Of a stretch of 64,000 nt of DNA, positions 37,601-45,033 are shown in pieces. Within the stretch, counting starts at the first letter, position 1. Each line of letters starts with the position of its first letter. The DNA is from Lysobacterales bacterium PRO7 (lineage in GTDB: Bacteria > Pseudomonadota > Gammaproteobacteria > Xanthomonadales > Rhodanobacteraceae), in assembly GCA_021404785.1 (NCBI GenBank), contig QWHH01000004.1, forward strand, positions 1 through 64,000, written 5' to 3'. A program made the translations under genes and the position numbers. The notes beneath the pieces are model-generated. The model made no database searches. It was not told the DNA's origin and saw nothing but the letters and a program-made list of their open reading frames with translations.

Positions 37601-37699
37601 ATCCTGGGCATTCGCCGTCAGGGTTCCAGCAGCGGCCACCGTGCCCAGCGTCAACGCCAGGCGAACCGCCGATGAAAGTTTATTTACGTCGAGTCTCAT
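34658..37699 (-). CDS. TonB-dependent outer-membrane receptor
   Basis: 1013 residues from the ATG at 37699, which has GGAGAG upstream. A signal peptide (about 1-32, ending TANAQ) precedes a TonB-box-like start (ETIVVTGSNIRR) and plug domain (LGDLVQSLPANMMGTNPQVNNGGGSGSATINLRGIGAARTLLLVDGH). A long 22-strand-type barrel ending VTVKF with a terminal Phe follows. Several extracellular Cys pairs are visible. The barrel is of the large Oar/carbohydrate-type seen in Xanthomonadales; the ligand is unknown. The receptor sits at the heart of the sulfotransferase cluster. A 12-bp palindrome lies in its leader, and a terminator follows it. Confidence 0.95.
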   Translation of the reverse strand: MRLDVNKLSSAVRLALTLGTVAAAGTLTANAQDTGNTNTNQKSQALETIVVTGSNIRRVDIETANPVISIDSAAIQNSGKLTLGDLVQSLPANMMGTNPQVNNGGGSGSATINLRGIGAARTLLLVDGHNAVNNDIDAIPIAAVERIEVLTSGASAVYGSSAIGGVVNVILKKNYQGAEFSADYGISDHDDGQRKGYHFMFGQTSDKGSIMAGIDYNKQDAVLQSHRKFSQDAKSLYGRGSGTSAGGSPVGAITPPSSPDNVAPGGSTFGPNGYIKIPNSGPLYAQYGCTTLAHTPGTSGANALTDYHCFRNNANAAGPSDKYNYAAVNLLMTPQERTNLFVNGTYHLTDNVDVYMTGYHNKTQSGFQLAPSLLGTIYGAVISKDNMYNPFGTDFVSGGKEFRERLVAAGPRAFRSNNTTDQFSFGFKGHFGIFNQDWNWELATDYGHISSVGTTLGLPNVALLNRAMGPSMLVDGVPTCVGTAGDPSTAIAGCVPFNPFNPYTPDQKAILGTIASPALTNTWSLERVHRIDFNGGVFDLPAGTVQLAVGGNYRKEYTNNTVSADLQIDNNGNCTLGSQCSSHLNGGYNVKEAYAELFIPVLKDLPFVNSLNVTLSDRYSKYSLFGSTNNPAIGVEFKPIEDLLLRANYNKVFRVPTIGDVYGAPINDAPGLKTDPCNYSGASNPNASNPACQYVPTSGGFQNQYTVSGQQIKAIQSGSQYAGFPIKPENGSTFNWGFVYSPHWVEGLSLSADLWRIKLDNTITTVGAQQVLLSCFVGATAYCPLVHRIKTGQDAGQIDYIQEPTGNLGRLDTKGLDLSIKYRLPQFSFGQFSVGLDATYLAQYNQTVAPGISDLTYHNAGHILPYLSAPESSCPSAPAGVCTFPRWRALANVNWNLGAWDASWRMRYIGKTTLGSARADEDVFPAGQCYYAQFGKDCTLHGVKLHYGARTYNDVQVGYNIERLNTRVDLGIDNVGDIQPPFLWANNSLNGNTDTATFDTLGRYYWARVTVKF

Positions 37700-37718
37700 T
37701 ACACTCTCCAACGTCAGG

Positions 37719-37730
37719 GTTGTATACAAC
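37719..37730. promoter_or_regulatory. 12-bp perfect palindrome in the TonB receptor leader
   Basis: GTTGTATACAAC is perfectly self-complementary and lies 20 bp upstream of the receptor start codon. On the minus strand it contains TATACA, a plausible -10 element, but no matching -35 is visible. TTGTATACAA-type palindromes are common for GntR-family regulators, so this could be an operator controlling receptor expression. No such regulator is encoded in the window. Confidence 0.5.
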
Positions 37731-37889
37731 GTTTCGGGACAAATCCTTCCTGGAAAACAGCCAAAGAACGGCACACCTAAGGCCTTGGCAGCGGTCGATA
37801 GTAGCAACATTTGCTTAACATGGGAATCCCTTCGCGGATTCAGTTCCAAGGTATTGAAACCACGAAAATTACCCGTTCGAACAGGCGTT

Positions 37890-39446
37890 TCAGTCCATGC
37901 GTTCCAATGCGCGCGCCAACGGAGCGAGTTGGGTGTCGTAGCGACGCCAGGAATCGACAAAACGCTTGTGCACGGGCTCGCGCACCTGCACGGCGCTCAG
38001 CGTGGACACCGCGCTGCGGTTGCGGGTGAGGTCGGTGCAGCCCGGCTCCCAGGCCAATCCGCAGAATTGCAGGACCTGGCGTACGGTTTCGTCCGGGTTT
38101 GCGACCAGGTCGGCATAGGCGACGTCGCGAATCCGGCCGGGCATCGCCGCATGCCAATGCGCCATGGTGCGCCGGTAGACGCGATAGTGCGATGCGAGCG
38201 CCTCCAGATTGTAAATATGTGCAAATGCATCGGCGAACAGGGCGCGGAAGTTCGAAAAGCACACATCCATCGGGTCGCGCACGAGGTTGATGATGCGCGC
38301 TTGCGGCAAGGCTTTGGCGATGAGCCCGGCCAGCATCCAGTTGCGCGGCAATTTGTCGGTAAAGAACGGTTTGCCGGCAGCGCGCCACTGGGTTTGCTCC
38401 AGATAGCGCCGCCCGAGTTGGGCGAAGTCGATCTGCGGCAGGCGTTCGATGGTGGTGGCGTCCAGGGTTACGCGATGATCGGCCGCCCAGCGCAACTGGA
38501 ACGCAAAATCATCAAGCTCCCCTACCGATTCGACCTGGGAATGATTGCCGAGCAGCCGGTCGAGCACCGTGGTTCCCGAGCGCGGCATGCCGATGATGAA
38601 GATCGGCTGTGGGCCGGAATGGCTGACTTCGGCCGGCCGCAGGAATTCGGCGGTGCAGGCACGTGTCAGTTTCTCGAACAAAAGCCGCGTCTTTTCCGGA
38701 TCGTGGCGGTGGCGCGCGTACATCAGCGCATTGCCGTGGGCGAGCGCCGCCCAGGCTTCGTCGAGCCGGCCAAGGTCTTCGAATTCCTTGTAGCGGGCGA
38801 ACTCGATCGAGGCATGCTCGTAACTGCCCGGATGCACGCGTTGCAACGCTTGCGCGGTGCCAGATAGATGGTTGTGCTCTGCGGTCTGCTTGCGCAGGCG
38901 TGCCAGCTCCTGCCAGGCGCGGCCATAGGTCGGATCGCGGCGCACGGTTTCCAGAAATTCGCCTTCGGCTTCCTCGATGCGGCCATTGAATACCAGTTGC
39001 ACGCCGCGCCGGAAACGAAACTCCGGACCGTCGGCGCCCAGTGCCCGGGCACGGTCGTAGAGCGCCAGGGATTCGGCGGTCTGATTGAGCAAATAGCGAT
39101 GCTCGGCCAATTGCACCAGTGCCGGAACCGAACGAATCCTGGCGCAGGCCGGGCGATCCATGCAGCGCGCGGCGGCCGCCGTCTCGCCAGCGCGAATCAG
39201 CGCCGCGACGACGGCGACAATCGGTTCGGGATCGCCTGCGAACATCGCCTCGGCGGCGAGCGCGTGCCGCGCGGAATCGCGCACTCGATCGTCTTCCCAG
39301 GCGATGTCGGCCAACAGCAGATGTGCTTGCGCGTGCTGCGGATTGTGCTGGATGAAGGATTCGAGTTTGACGCGTGCCGCATCGAGGTTGCCCTCGGCCA
39401 GATAACGCTGGGCGCGGATCCAGTGGCGATCGGAGGTATCGTTCAT
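37890..39446 (-). CDS. TPR-domain sulfotransferase 4
   Basis: 518 residues from the ATG at 39446; a GTG at 39452 is an alternative. TPR-like helices fill residues 1-270 (RYLAEGNLDAARVKLESFIQHNPQHAQAHLLLADIAWED). The sulfotransferase domain has FIIGMPRSGTTVLDRLL, DKLPRNWMLAG and RIINLVRDPMDVCFSNFRALF, and is most like copies 1 and 3. It lies upstream of the receptor on the same strand with 190 bp between them, and 57 nt downstream of the predicted outer-membrane protein. Copies 1, 3 and 4 probably arose by duplication, followed by divergence of the TPR part. Confidence 0.92.
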   Translation of the reverse strand: MNDTSDRHWIRAQRYLAEGNLDAARVKLESFIQHNPQHAQAHLLLADIAWEDDRVRDSARHALAAEAMFAGDPEPIVAVVAALIRAGETAAAARCMDRPACARIRSVPALVQLAEHRYLLNQTAESLALYDRARALGADGPEFRFRRGVQLVFNGRIEEAEGEFLETVRRDPTYGRAWQELARLRKQTAEHNHLSGTAQALQRVHPGSYEHASIEFARYKEFEDLGRLDEAWAALAHGNALMYARHRHDPEKTRLLFEKLTRACTAEFLRPAEVSHSGPQPIFIIGMPRSGTTVLDRLLGNHSQVESVGELDDFAFQLRWAADHRVTLDATTIERLPQIDFAQLGRRYLEQTQWRAAGKPFFTDKLPRNWMLAGLIAKALPQARIINLVRDPMDVCFSNFRALFADAFAHIYNLEALASHYRVYRRTMAHWHAAMPGRIRDVAYADLVANPDETVRQVLQFCGLAWEPGCTDLTRNRSAVSTLSAVQVREPVHKRFVDSWRRYDTQLAPLARALERMD

Positions 39447-39503
39447 GCGCACGCAGGCACGGCGCTCAGTCGCAACGCGACCGGGTCCCGCGGATGGGAA
39501 AAA

Positions 39504-40532
39504 TCACAGGTCCTGATGGTATTGCACGTACGGCACGCGCGCCTGGCTCGGATCGGGCTCGTGCGCGGGATCGGCAAGCAGCGGCGGCGTGCCGGAAGAC
39601 CACAGGTTCTGGGCGCCGATGCTGAACACGCCGCGCCACGGCGCGCGCCAGGAAATGCCCAGGTCGAAGCTGGTCCAGTTCTGGCCGTTGCCCAGCGCGT
39701 TGTCCGCACCGAGTACGCGACCGGTCAGGGTGCCGCTGAAATTGCCGCTGCGCAAACCGAAACTCAGCGCGGCCTGGTTGAGTGCCGGCAGCAGTGGGCT
39801 GCCCGGCAGCGCATATTGCAAACGGCTGATCGCGGCGCCGATGTCCAGGCTCTGCTCGTCGTTCCAGCGCCAGTGGCTTTGCGCGCCGATGCCGGCGTCG
39901 CGGATATCCGCCCATTGCAGGGCCGGAATCGCGAGCGTGGGCAGCGCTTGGCTGCCGATCGTCGTGAACAGGTCCCACGGGGCCTGTGTGGCCGTGGCGG
40001 ACGCTGAACCGGAATGGCGCAACCACGAGAAACCGTAGTCCACACCGGCGCTGAAGCGATCGTTGCCGGTGCCAGCCCCGATACTCACGGCGCCAGTGTC
40101 GACAGCGGCCGCGTTGTGTGGGCACAGCGCGTAGGGTGCGAACGCGGCAGAACCGCAGCCGACGGTGACCGCGGCCGAATTGAGCGGGGTCAGCGCGATG
40201 CCGCGGCCGAACTTCGCCCAGGCGCTGACGTGATTGCCCATTTGCATCGACAGACCGCCACCGACGAAGTTGGTGACATCAATCAATTGCCAATCGGCAG
40301 CGGATCCGATTTGCGGCGCCTGCGGCATCACCGGCGCGCCATGGTTGCCGCCAAGGGCTACCAGCGCCAGAACCCGGCCATCCGGAGTGCTCCACAAGGG
40401 CATGCGCAACCCCGCGTCACCAGCCGGCTGGATGATCGAGCCGGCGCTTTGCGTTTGCGCAGGCACGACCGTCTGTGCCAGCGCCAGGGCGGGCGAGAAA
40501 ACGGCAATGAAGAACGCGATTGCTAAACGCAT
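39504..40532 (-). CDS. Predicted outer-membrane beta-barrel protein
   Basis: 342 residues, no family I can name. It has a clean signal peptide (MRLAIAFFIAVFSPALALAQ) and then alternating amphipathic strands rich in Gly, aromatic and small residues (SMQMGNHVSAWAKFGRGIALTP, RFSAGVDYGFSWLRH, GVFSIGAQNLWS), typical of an outer-membrane barrel. Two or three Cys lie near residues 125-140. The C-terminus (YVQYHQDL) lacks the usual final aromatic. It is upstream of sulfotransferase 4 on the same strand and may belong to the receptor cluster. Confidence 0.7.
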   Translation of the reverse strand: MRLAIAFFIAVFSPALALAQTVVPAQTQSAGSIIQPAGDAGLRMPLWSTPDGRVLALVALGGNHGAPVMPQAPQIGSAADWQLIDVTNFVGGGLSMQMGNHVSAWAKFGRGIALTPLNSAAVTVGCGSAAFAPYALCPHNAAAVDTGAVSIGAGTGNDRFSAGVDYGFSWLRHSGSASATATQAPWDLFTTIGSQALPTLAIPALQWADIRDAGIGAQSHWRWNDEQSLDIGAAISRLQYALPGSPLLPALNQAALSFGLRSGNFSGTLTGRVLGADNALGNGQNWTSFDLGISWRAPWRGVFSIGAQNLWSSGTPPLLADPAHEPDPSQARVPYVQYHQDL

Positions 40533-40672
40533 GGCCTGCTTGTCGTATGGCGCGATTGTATGAACACACGGCGGTCGACGAGTTCAATGCACCGAACCCA
40601 CCAGCGCTTGCTACGAGTATAGCGCAAATTACGGAAAACTAACAATTACTTTCGGCACCTGTCTGGCTTAAG

Positions 40673-43333
40673 TTGAGTCGGAAACTCGTTAAACTAACCA
40701 TCTGGAGAGTTGGGGATTCGATTTTGCCGTCACAAGCAACAGACGAAGTCGGGACGCCGGTTGATGGCGCAGCCGGTACTGCACGGGAGCAGCCGGCACC
40801 AAAGTTCACGGGTGTTCGCGGCTCGGATCTGGAACAGGCCGAACGCTTGCAGCGCGCCCTGTTTGCGATCGCCGACCTGGCCAGCAACGACCTGGACCTT
40901 TCCGAAGTCTACAAGTCCTTGCACGGAATCATCGGCAGCCTGATGTATGCCGAGAATTTCTTCATCGCCTTGTACGACGTGGCGCGCGACACCCTGCGTT
41001 TTGCCTATTTCGTCGATGTCGCAGATACCGATGCGCCCAGCCCTGATGACGAGGTGCCGATGCAAAAGTGGTATGGCAGCATCACCTGGCACCTGATCAA
41101 GGGCGGCAAGCCGTTGCGCGGCACGCTTGATGAAATCGAAGCGCAAGTGGGCGAGTCGATGGTCGGATTCGGCCCGGATTGCGTGGACTGGATGGGCGTG
41201 CCGCTGTTGCGCTCGGGCAAGGTCAGCGGCGCCCTGGTCGTGCAAAGCTATACCGAGAATGCGCGCTATACCGGGCGCGACCAGGAACTGCTCACCTACG
41301 TCGCCCAGCACATCCAGTCGGCACTGGAGCGGCGCTTCGCGCACGAAGAACTCGAACGCCGTGTTGCCGAACGCACCGACGCGCTGCGTGATGCCAACCG
41401 CATGCTCCAGCAGCAGGTGCTCGAACGCCAGCGCGGCGAGCGTTTGCAGGCGGCGTTGTTTCGCATTGCCGAACTCGCCAACAGCAGCGATAGCCTCGAC
41501 GAATTCTATGCCGCGGTGCATCGTGCCGTGGGTGGATTGCTGTATGCCCGGAATTTCTACATCGCCCTGCTCAGCGACGATGGCACGCAATTGGTGTTCC
41601 CGTATTCGGTGGACGAACGCGACCTGAAGCGTGAACCGCGCGCGCTCGGCAATGGCTTGACCGAATACGTGCTGCATACCCGCAACGCCCTGCTTGCCGA
41701 TCGTGCAGGGCTGGAGGAACTGTACGCCACGGGCGCGGCGCAGCCTTTCGGCACGCGCTCGCGCAGCTGGCTCGGCGTCCCGTTGATCTGTTCCGATCGC
41801 GCGGTTGGCGTGCTTGCCGTGCAGAGCCATTCCGAAGAACACAATTTCACGCCGCGCGACCAGGATCTGTTGACCTTCGTCTCCTATCACATCGCGAATG
41901 CGCTGGAACGCAAGCGCAACGCGGAATCGCTCAAGCAGGCGAATGCCGAACTCGAGCAGCGCGTCATCGCGCGCACCAGCGAACTGGCGGCGGCCAACAA
42001 CGAGTTGCGCGAAAACATCGCCGTACGCGAGCGCATGGAACGCCAGCTCAAGCATGAAACCCTGCATGACGCGCTGACCGGGCTGCCGAACCGCAATTTC
42101 CTGATCCAGCGCCTGACCCAGTCGCTGGCCAACTTTGCGCGCGACCCGCGGCGGCGGTTTGCGGTGCTGTTCCTTGATCTTGACCGGTTCAAGGTGATCA
42201 ACGATTCGGTCGGACACCTGATCGGCGACGAACTGCTCAACGAAGTGGGCGGACGCATTGCGGCGTGTCTGGAGCCGCGCGATATCGTCGCGCGCCTGGG
42301 CGGCGACGAGTTCGCGATCCTGCTCAACGACATCGAGGATGCCGACGACGCCTGCGCGCTGGCGCAACGCGTGATCGACGCGCTCAACGCGCCGGTCCGG
42401 CTCGGCGGCAAGGAAGTATTCAGTTCCACCAGCATCGGCATTGCGATGGTCGCCTCGCGTTATCGCAAGGCCGAAGAATTGCTGCGTGACGCCGACGTGG
42501 CCATGTATCGCGCCAAGAACGAAGGCCGTCACCGCTATGCCCTGTTCGACGAACACCTGCACAAGGAAGCGATGCAGTTGATGGAGCTGGAAAGCGACTT
42601 GCGCCGGGCTGTCGCGCGCAACGAGTTCATTCCGTTCTTCCAGCCTGTGGTGCAAATGGCGGATCGTTCGACGATCGGCTACGAGGCGCTGCTGCGCTGG
42701 CAGCATCCCGAGCGCGGCCTGCTGTTGCCAGCCGACTTCCTGGCCGTTGCCGAGGACACCGGCATTGCCGAGCAGATCGACTGGCAGATGTTCGAGCGCA
42801 CGTTCGAGATTGCCACTCCGTTGCTGGAGGGAAACGCCGGCTTTATCGCAATCAATCTGTCGGGCCGGCATTTCCGTACCCAATCACTGGACGCGGACTT
42901 GCTGGCGTTGCTGGATAAACACAAGATACGACCCGATCGCCTGCGCATCGAGGTGACCGAGCGCATGCTCATCGACAATCCGCCGGCCGCCAAGCGCCTG
43001 CTCGATGCATTGCGCGCGCACGGCATCGGCGTGGCCCTGGACGATTTCGGCACCGGCTATTCGTCGTTGAGCTACCTGCACCAGTATCCGGTGCAGACTC
43101 TGAAGATCGACCGCTCGTTCGTGGCCGGCACGGGTTCGGAAAATCCCGGCAGCACGGCGATCGTGCGCGCAATCCTGGCGCTGGCCGGAGCGCTCGACAT
43201 GCAGGCGATTGCCGAAGGCGTGGAAACCGAAGCGCAGCACCAGATGCTGATGCAGCTGGGCTGCCGCCTGGGCCAGGGATTCCTGTATGCGCGGCCGCAG
43301 CCGGCGCATGTGTGGCTGGATCGTAACCGCTAG
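40673..43333 (+). CDS. GAF-GAF-GGDEF-EAL cyclic-di-GMP protein
   Basis: 886 residues from a TTG; the first ATG lies far inside the first GAF domain, so a non-ATG start is needed, though TTG at 40724 is also possible. Two GAF domains (about 45-215 and 255-420), each preceded by similar helical segments (ERLQRALFAIADLA), lead through a coiled coil to a diguanylate cyclase domain with intact GGDEF (about 543-547). A phosphodiesterase domain follows with EAL (near 671), AINLSGRH, DDFGTGYSSL and EGVET. Both active sites look intact, so it may both make and break c-di-GMP. It is divergent from the outer-membrane protein. Confidence 0.92.
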   Translation: MSRKLVKLTIWRVGDSILPSQATDEVGTPVDGAAGTAREQPAPKFTGVRGSDLEQAERLQRALFAIADLASNDLDLSEVYKSLHGIIGSLMYAENFFIALYDVARDTLRFAYFVDVADTDAPSPDDEVPMQKWYGSITWHLIKGGKPLRGTLDEIEAQVGESMVGFGPDCVDWMGVPLLRSGKVSGALVVQSYTENARYTGRDQELLTYVAQHIQSALERRFAHEELERRVAERTDALRDANRMLQQQVLERQRGERLQAALFRIAELANSSDSLDEFYAAVHRAVGGLLYARNFYIALLSDDGTQLVFPYSVDERDLKREPRALGNGLTEYVLHTRNALLADRAGLEELYATGAAQPFGTRSRSWLGVPLICSDRAVGVLAVQSHSEEHNFTPRDQDLLTFVSYHIANALERKRNAESLKQANAELEQRVIARTSELAAANNELRENIAVRERMERQLKHETLHDALTGLPNRNFLIQRLTQSLANFARDPRRRFAVLFLDLDRFKVINDSVGHLIGDELLNEVGGRIAACLEPRDIVARLGGDEFAILLNDIEDADDACALAQRVIDALNAPVRLGGKEVFSSTSIGIAMVASRYRKAEELLRDADVAMYRAKNEGRHRYALFDEHLHKEAMQLMELESDLRRAVARNEFIPFFQPVVQMADRSTIGYEALLRWQHPERGLLLPADFLAVAEDTGIAEQIDWQMFERTFEIATPLLEGNAGFIAINLSGRHFRTQSLDADLLALLDKHKIRPDRLRIEVTERMLIDNPPAAKRLLDALRAHGIGVALDDFGTGYSSLSYLHQYPVQTLKIDRSFVAGTGSENPGSTAIVRAILALAGALDMQAIAEGVETEAQHQMLMQLGCRLGQGFLYARPQPAHVWLDRNR

Positions 43334-44220
43334 TGCTGGGTCGGCGCCGCGGGCATATCCTGCCCGCTGCGGAACACCTGTTCCAGATCCACACGGTCGA
43401 AGCGATATTGGGTATTGCAGAACTCGCAAGTCACCTCGACTTGGCCATCGTCGCGCAACGCAGCTTCGGCTTCCGAACGTCCCAGCGAATGCAGCATCGC
43501 CGCGACGCGCTCGCGCGAGCAACTGCAACCGAAGCGCAACGGTTGCGCCGCATGCAGGCGCACGTTTTCTTCGTGGAACAAACGGTACAGCAAAGTTTCC
43601 GGCGCGACCGTCAGCAACTCGTTCGCACGCGCGCTCGCGAGCAGGTGGCCAACGCGATTCCAGGCATCCGCGTCATCCTCGGCATGGACGCTGCCGGGCA
43701 GACGCTGCAGCATCAGGCCTGCGCAGCTGCCATCACCACAGGCAAGCACGACGCGCGTGGGCAGTTGTTCGGAACGCTCGAAGTAGCGCTCGAAAAGCGT
43801 CGCCAGGTGCGCGTCTTCCACCGGCACCAAACCCTGATAGCGCTGTCCGCTGGTGCGGTTGTCGATGGTGATCGCGAGCAGCGGCGCCGGCTGCGCGCCG
43901 AGCATGGAAGATTCATCCGCAAGGTCGCCGGCCCAACGCGCCAGTCCGCGCACTTGGCCGTCGCTGCCGCATTCGGCGAACAGCAAGTTGACCGGGCCGG
44001 CGTTCTTGATCTGGATCGACAGCGCGCCGTCGAACTTGACGTTGCCGGTGAACAATGCGCTCGCGGCCAGCGTGCGACCGAGCAGATCGGCCAGTGCCGG
44101 CGGATACTCGGCGCGGCCACGCACCTGATCCCAGCTGTCGGTCAGGCGCACGAGCACGCCGCGTACGCCGGCGCGTTCGAGTTCGAAGCGATGCAGGAAA
44201 TCGTTGGGCAAATCGGACAT
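43330..44220 (-). CDS. hslO: Redox-regulated chaperone Hsp33
   Basis: 296 residues. The N-terminal domain has FTGNVKFDGALSIQIKNAGPVNLLFAECGSDGQVRGLARW, and the C-terminal zinc switch has FGCSCSRERV...VEVTCEFCNTQYRFD with the four conserved cysteines (CxC...CxxC). Oxidation releases zinc and turns the protein into a holdase under oxidative and heat stress. The ATG at 44220 is chosen; the open frame continues far upstream without homology. Its stop interlocks with that of the c-di-GMP gene (CTAG, 43330-43333). Confidence 0.97.
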   Translation of the reverse strand: MSDLPNDFLHRFELERAGVRGVLVRLTDSWDQVRGRAEYPPALADLLGRTLAASALFTGNVKFDGALSIQIKNAGPVNLLFAECGSDGQVRGLARWAGDLADESSMLGAQPAPLLAITIDNRTSGQRYQGLVPVEDAHLATLFERYFERSEQLPTRVVLACGDGSCAGLMLQRLPGSVHAEDDADAWNRVGHLLASARANELLTVAPETLLYRLFHEENVRLHAAQPLRFGCSCSRERVAAMLHSLGRSEAEAALRDDGQVEVTCEFCNTQYRFDRVDLEQVFRSGQDMPAAPTQH

Positions 44221-44307
44221 GGCCGCGAAAGATGGGGCGAGCGCCGGCAAAATCAATGGCGCGCAGACTATTGCACATTGCCTGCGGCTCGGCCATCGTG
44301 CGCGGCC

Positions 44308-45033
44308 ATGCGAACTGCACAAACCCATCGACGACACGGTTGGCCGCGCCGAATCTGGCGCTGGGCTTGGCGGCTCGCGCTGGCGTGGGTCGCGCTGACG
44401 TGGCTGGTTGTCGCGATTCTGCGTTTCGTGCCGCCGCCGACATCGGCGTTCATGCTCGAACGGCGCATTGCCGCGTGGCACGCGGGCGAAAAGAACTTCA
44501 CGTTGCGTTACCACTGGGTGCCGTGGCGCGAAATCTCGCCGCAATTGCCGATCGCGCTGATCGCCAGCGAAGACCAGAAATTCCCGTATCACCACGGGTT
44601 CGACGTGCAGGCGATCCAGGATGCGCTGGACGAGGCCGACGAAGGCGAACGCTTGCGCGGCGCGAGCACGATCAGCCAGCAAACTGCGAAGAATCTGTTT
44701 TTGTGGAGCGGCCGCAGCTTCGTGCGCAAGGGGCTGGAGGCCTATTTCACGGTGCTGCTGGAAATTACCTGGCCCAAGCAGCGCATCCTCGAGGTGTACA
44801 CGAACATCGCCGAATTCGGTGACGGCATCTACGGCGCCGATGCGGCGGCGCACACGTTTTTTCGCGAGGCACCGTCGCAACTCGACGCCTATCAATCCGC
44901 GTTGCTTGCCTCGGTGCTGCCGAATCCGAAGCGCTTGCACGCAGATCGCCCGTCGCCGTATGTGTTGAACCATGCGCAGTGGACGCAGCGCCAGGTGCGG
45001 CAATTGGGCGGGATCGGCTATTTGCCGCGCTGA
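44308..45033 (+). CDS. mtgA: Monofunctional peptidoglycan glycosyltransferase
   Basis: 241 residues, the size of E. coli MtgA (242). One N-terminal membrane helix (LALAWVALTWLVVAILRFV) is followed by the GT51 domain: IASEDQKFPYHHGFD with the catalytic Glu, GASTISQQTAKNLFLW, and KQRILEVYTNIAEFGDGIYG. It polymerises lipid II glycan strands without transpeptidase activity. The ATG at 44308 gives this standard length. It is divergent from hslO and its end overlaps the arsenic operon's last gene by 16 nt. Confidence 0.97.
   Translation: MRTAQTHRRHGWPRRIWRWAWRLALAWVALTWLVVAILRFVPPPTSAFMLERRIAAWHAGEKNFTLRYHWVPWREISPQLPIALIASEDQKFPYHHGFDVQAIQDALDEADEGERLRGASTISQQTAKNLFLWSGRSFVRKGLEAYFTVLLEITWPKQRILEVYTNIAEFGDGIYGADAAAHTFFREAPSQLDAYQSALLASVLPNPKRLHADRPSPYVLNHAQWTQRQVRQLGGIGYLPR

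Noticed and set aside
40673-40780. A truncated start for the c-di-GMP gene at the first ATG
   Set aside because: The first ATG lies inside the first GAF domain, so a non-ATG start near 40673 or 40724 is required for a whole domain.
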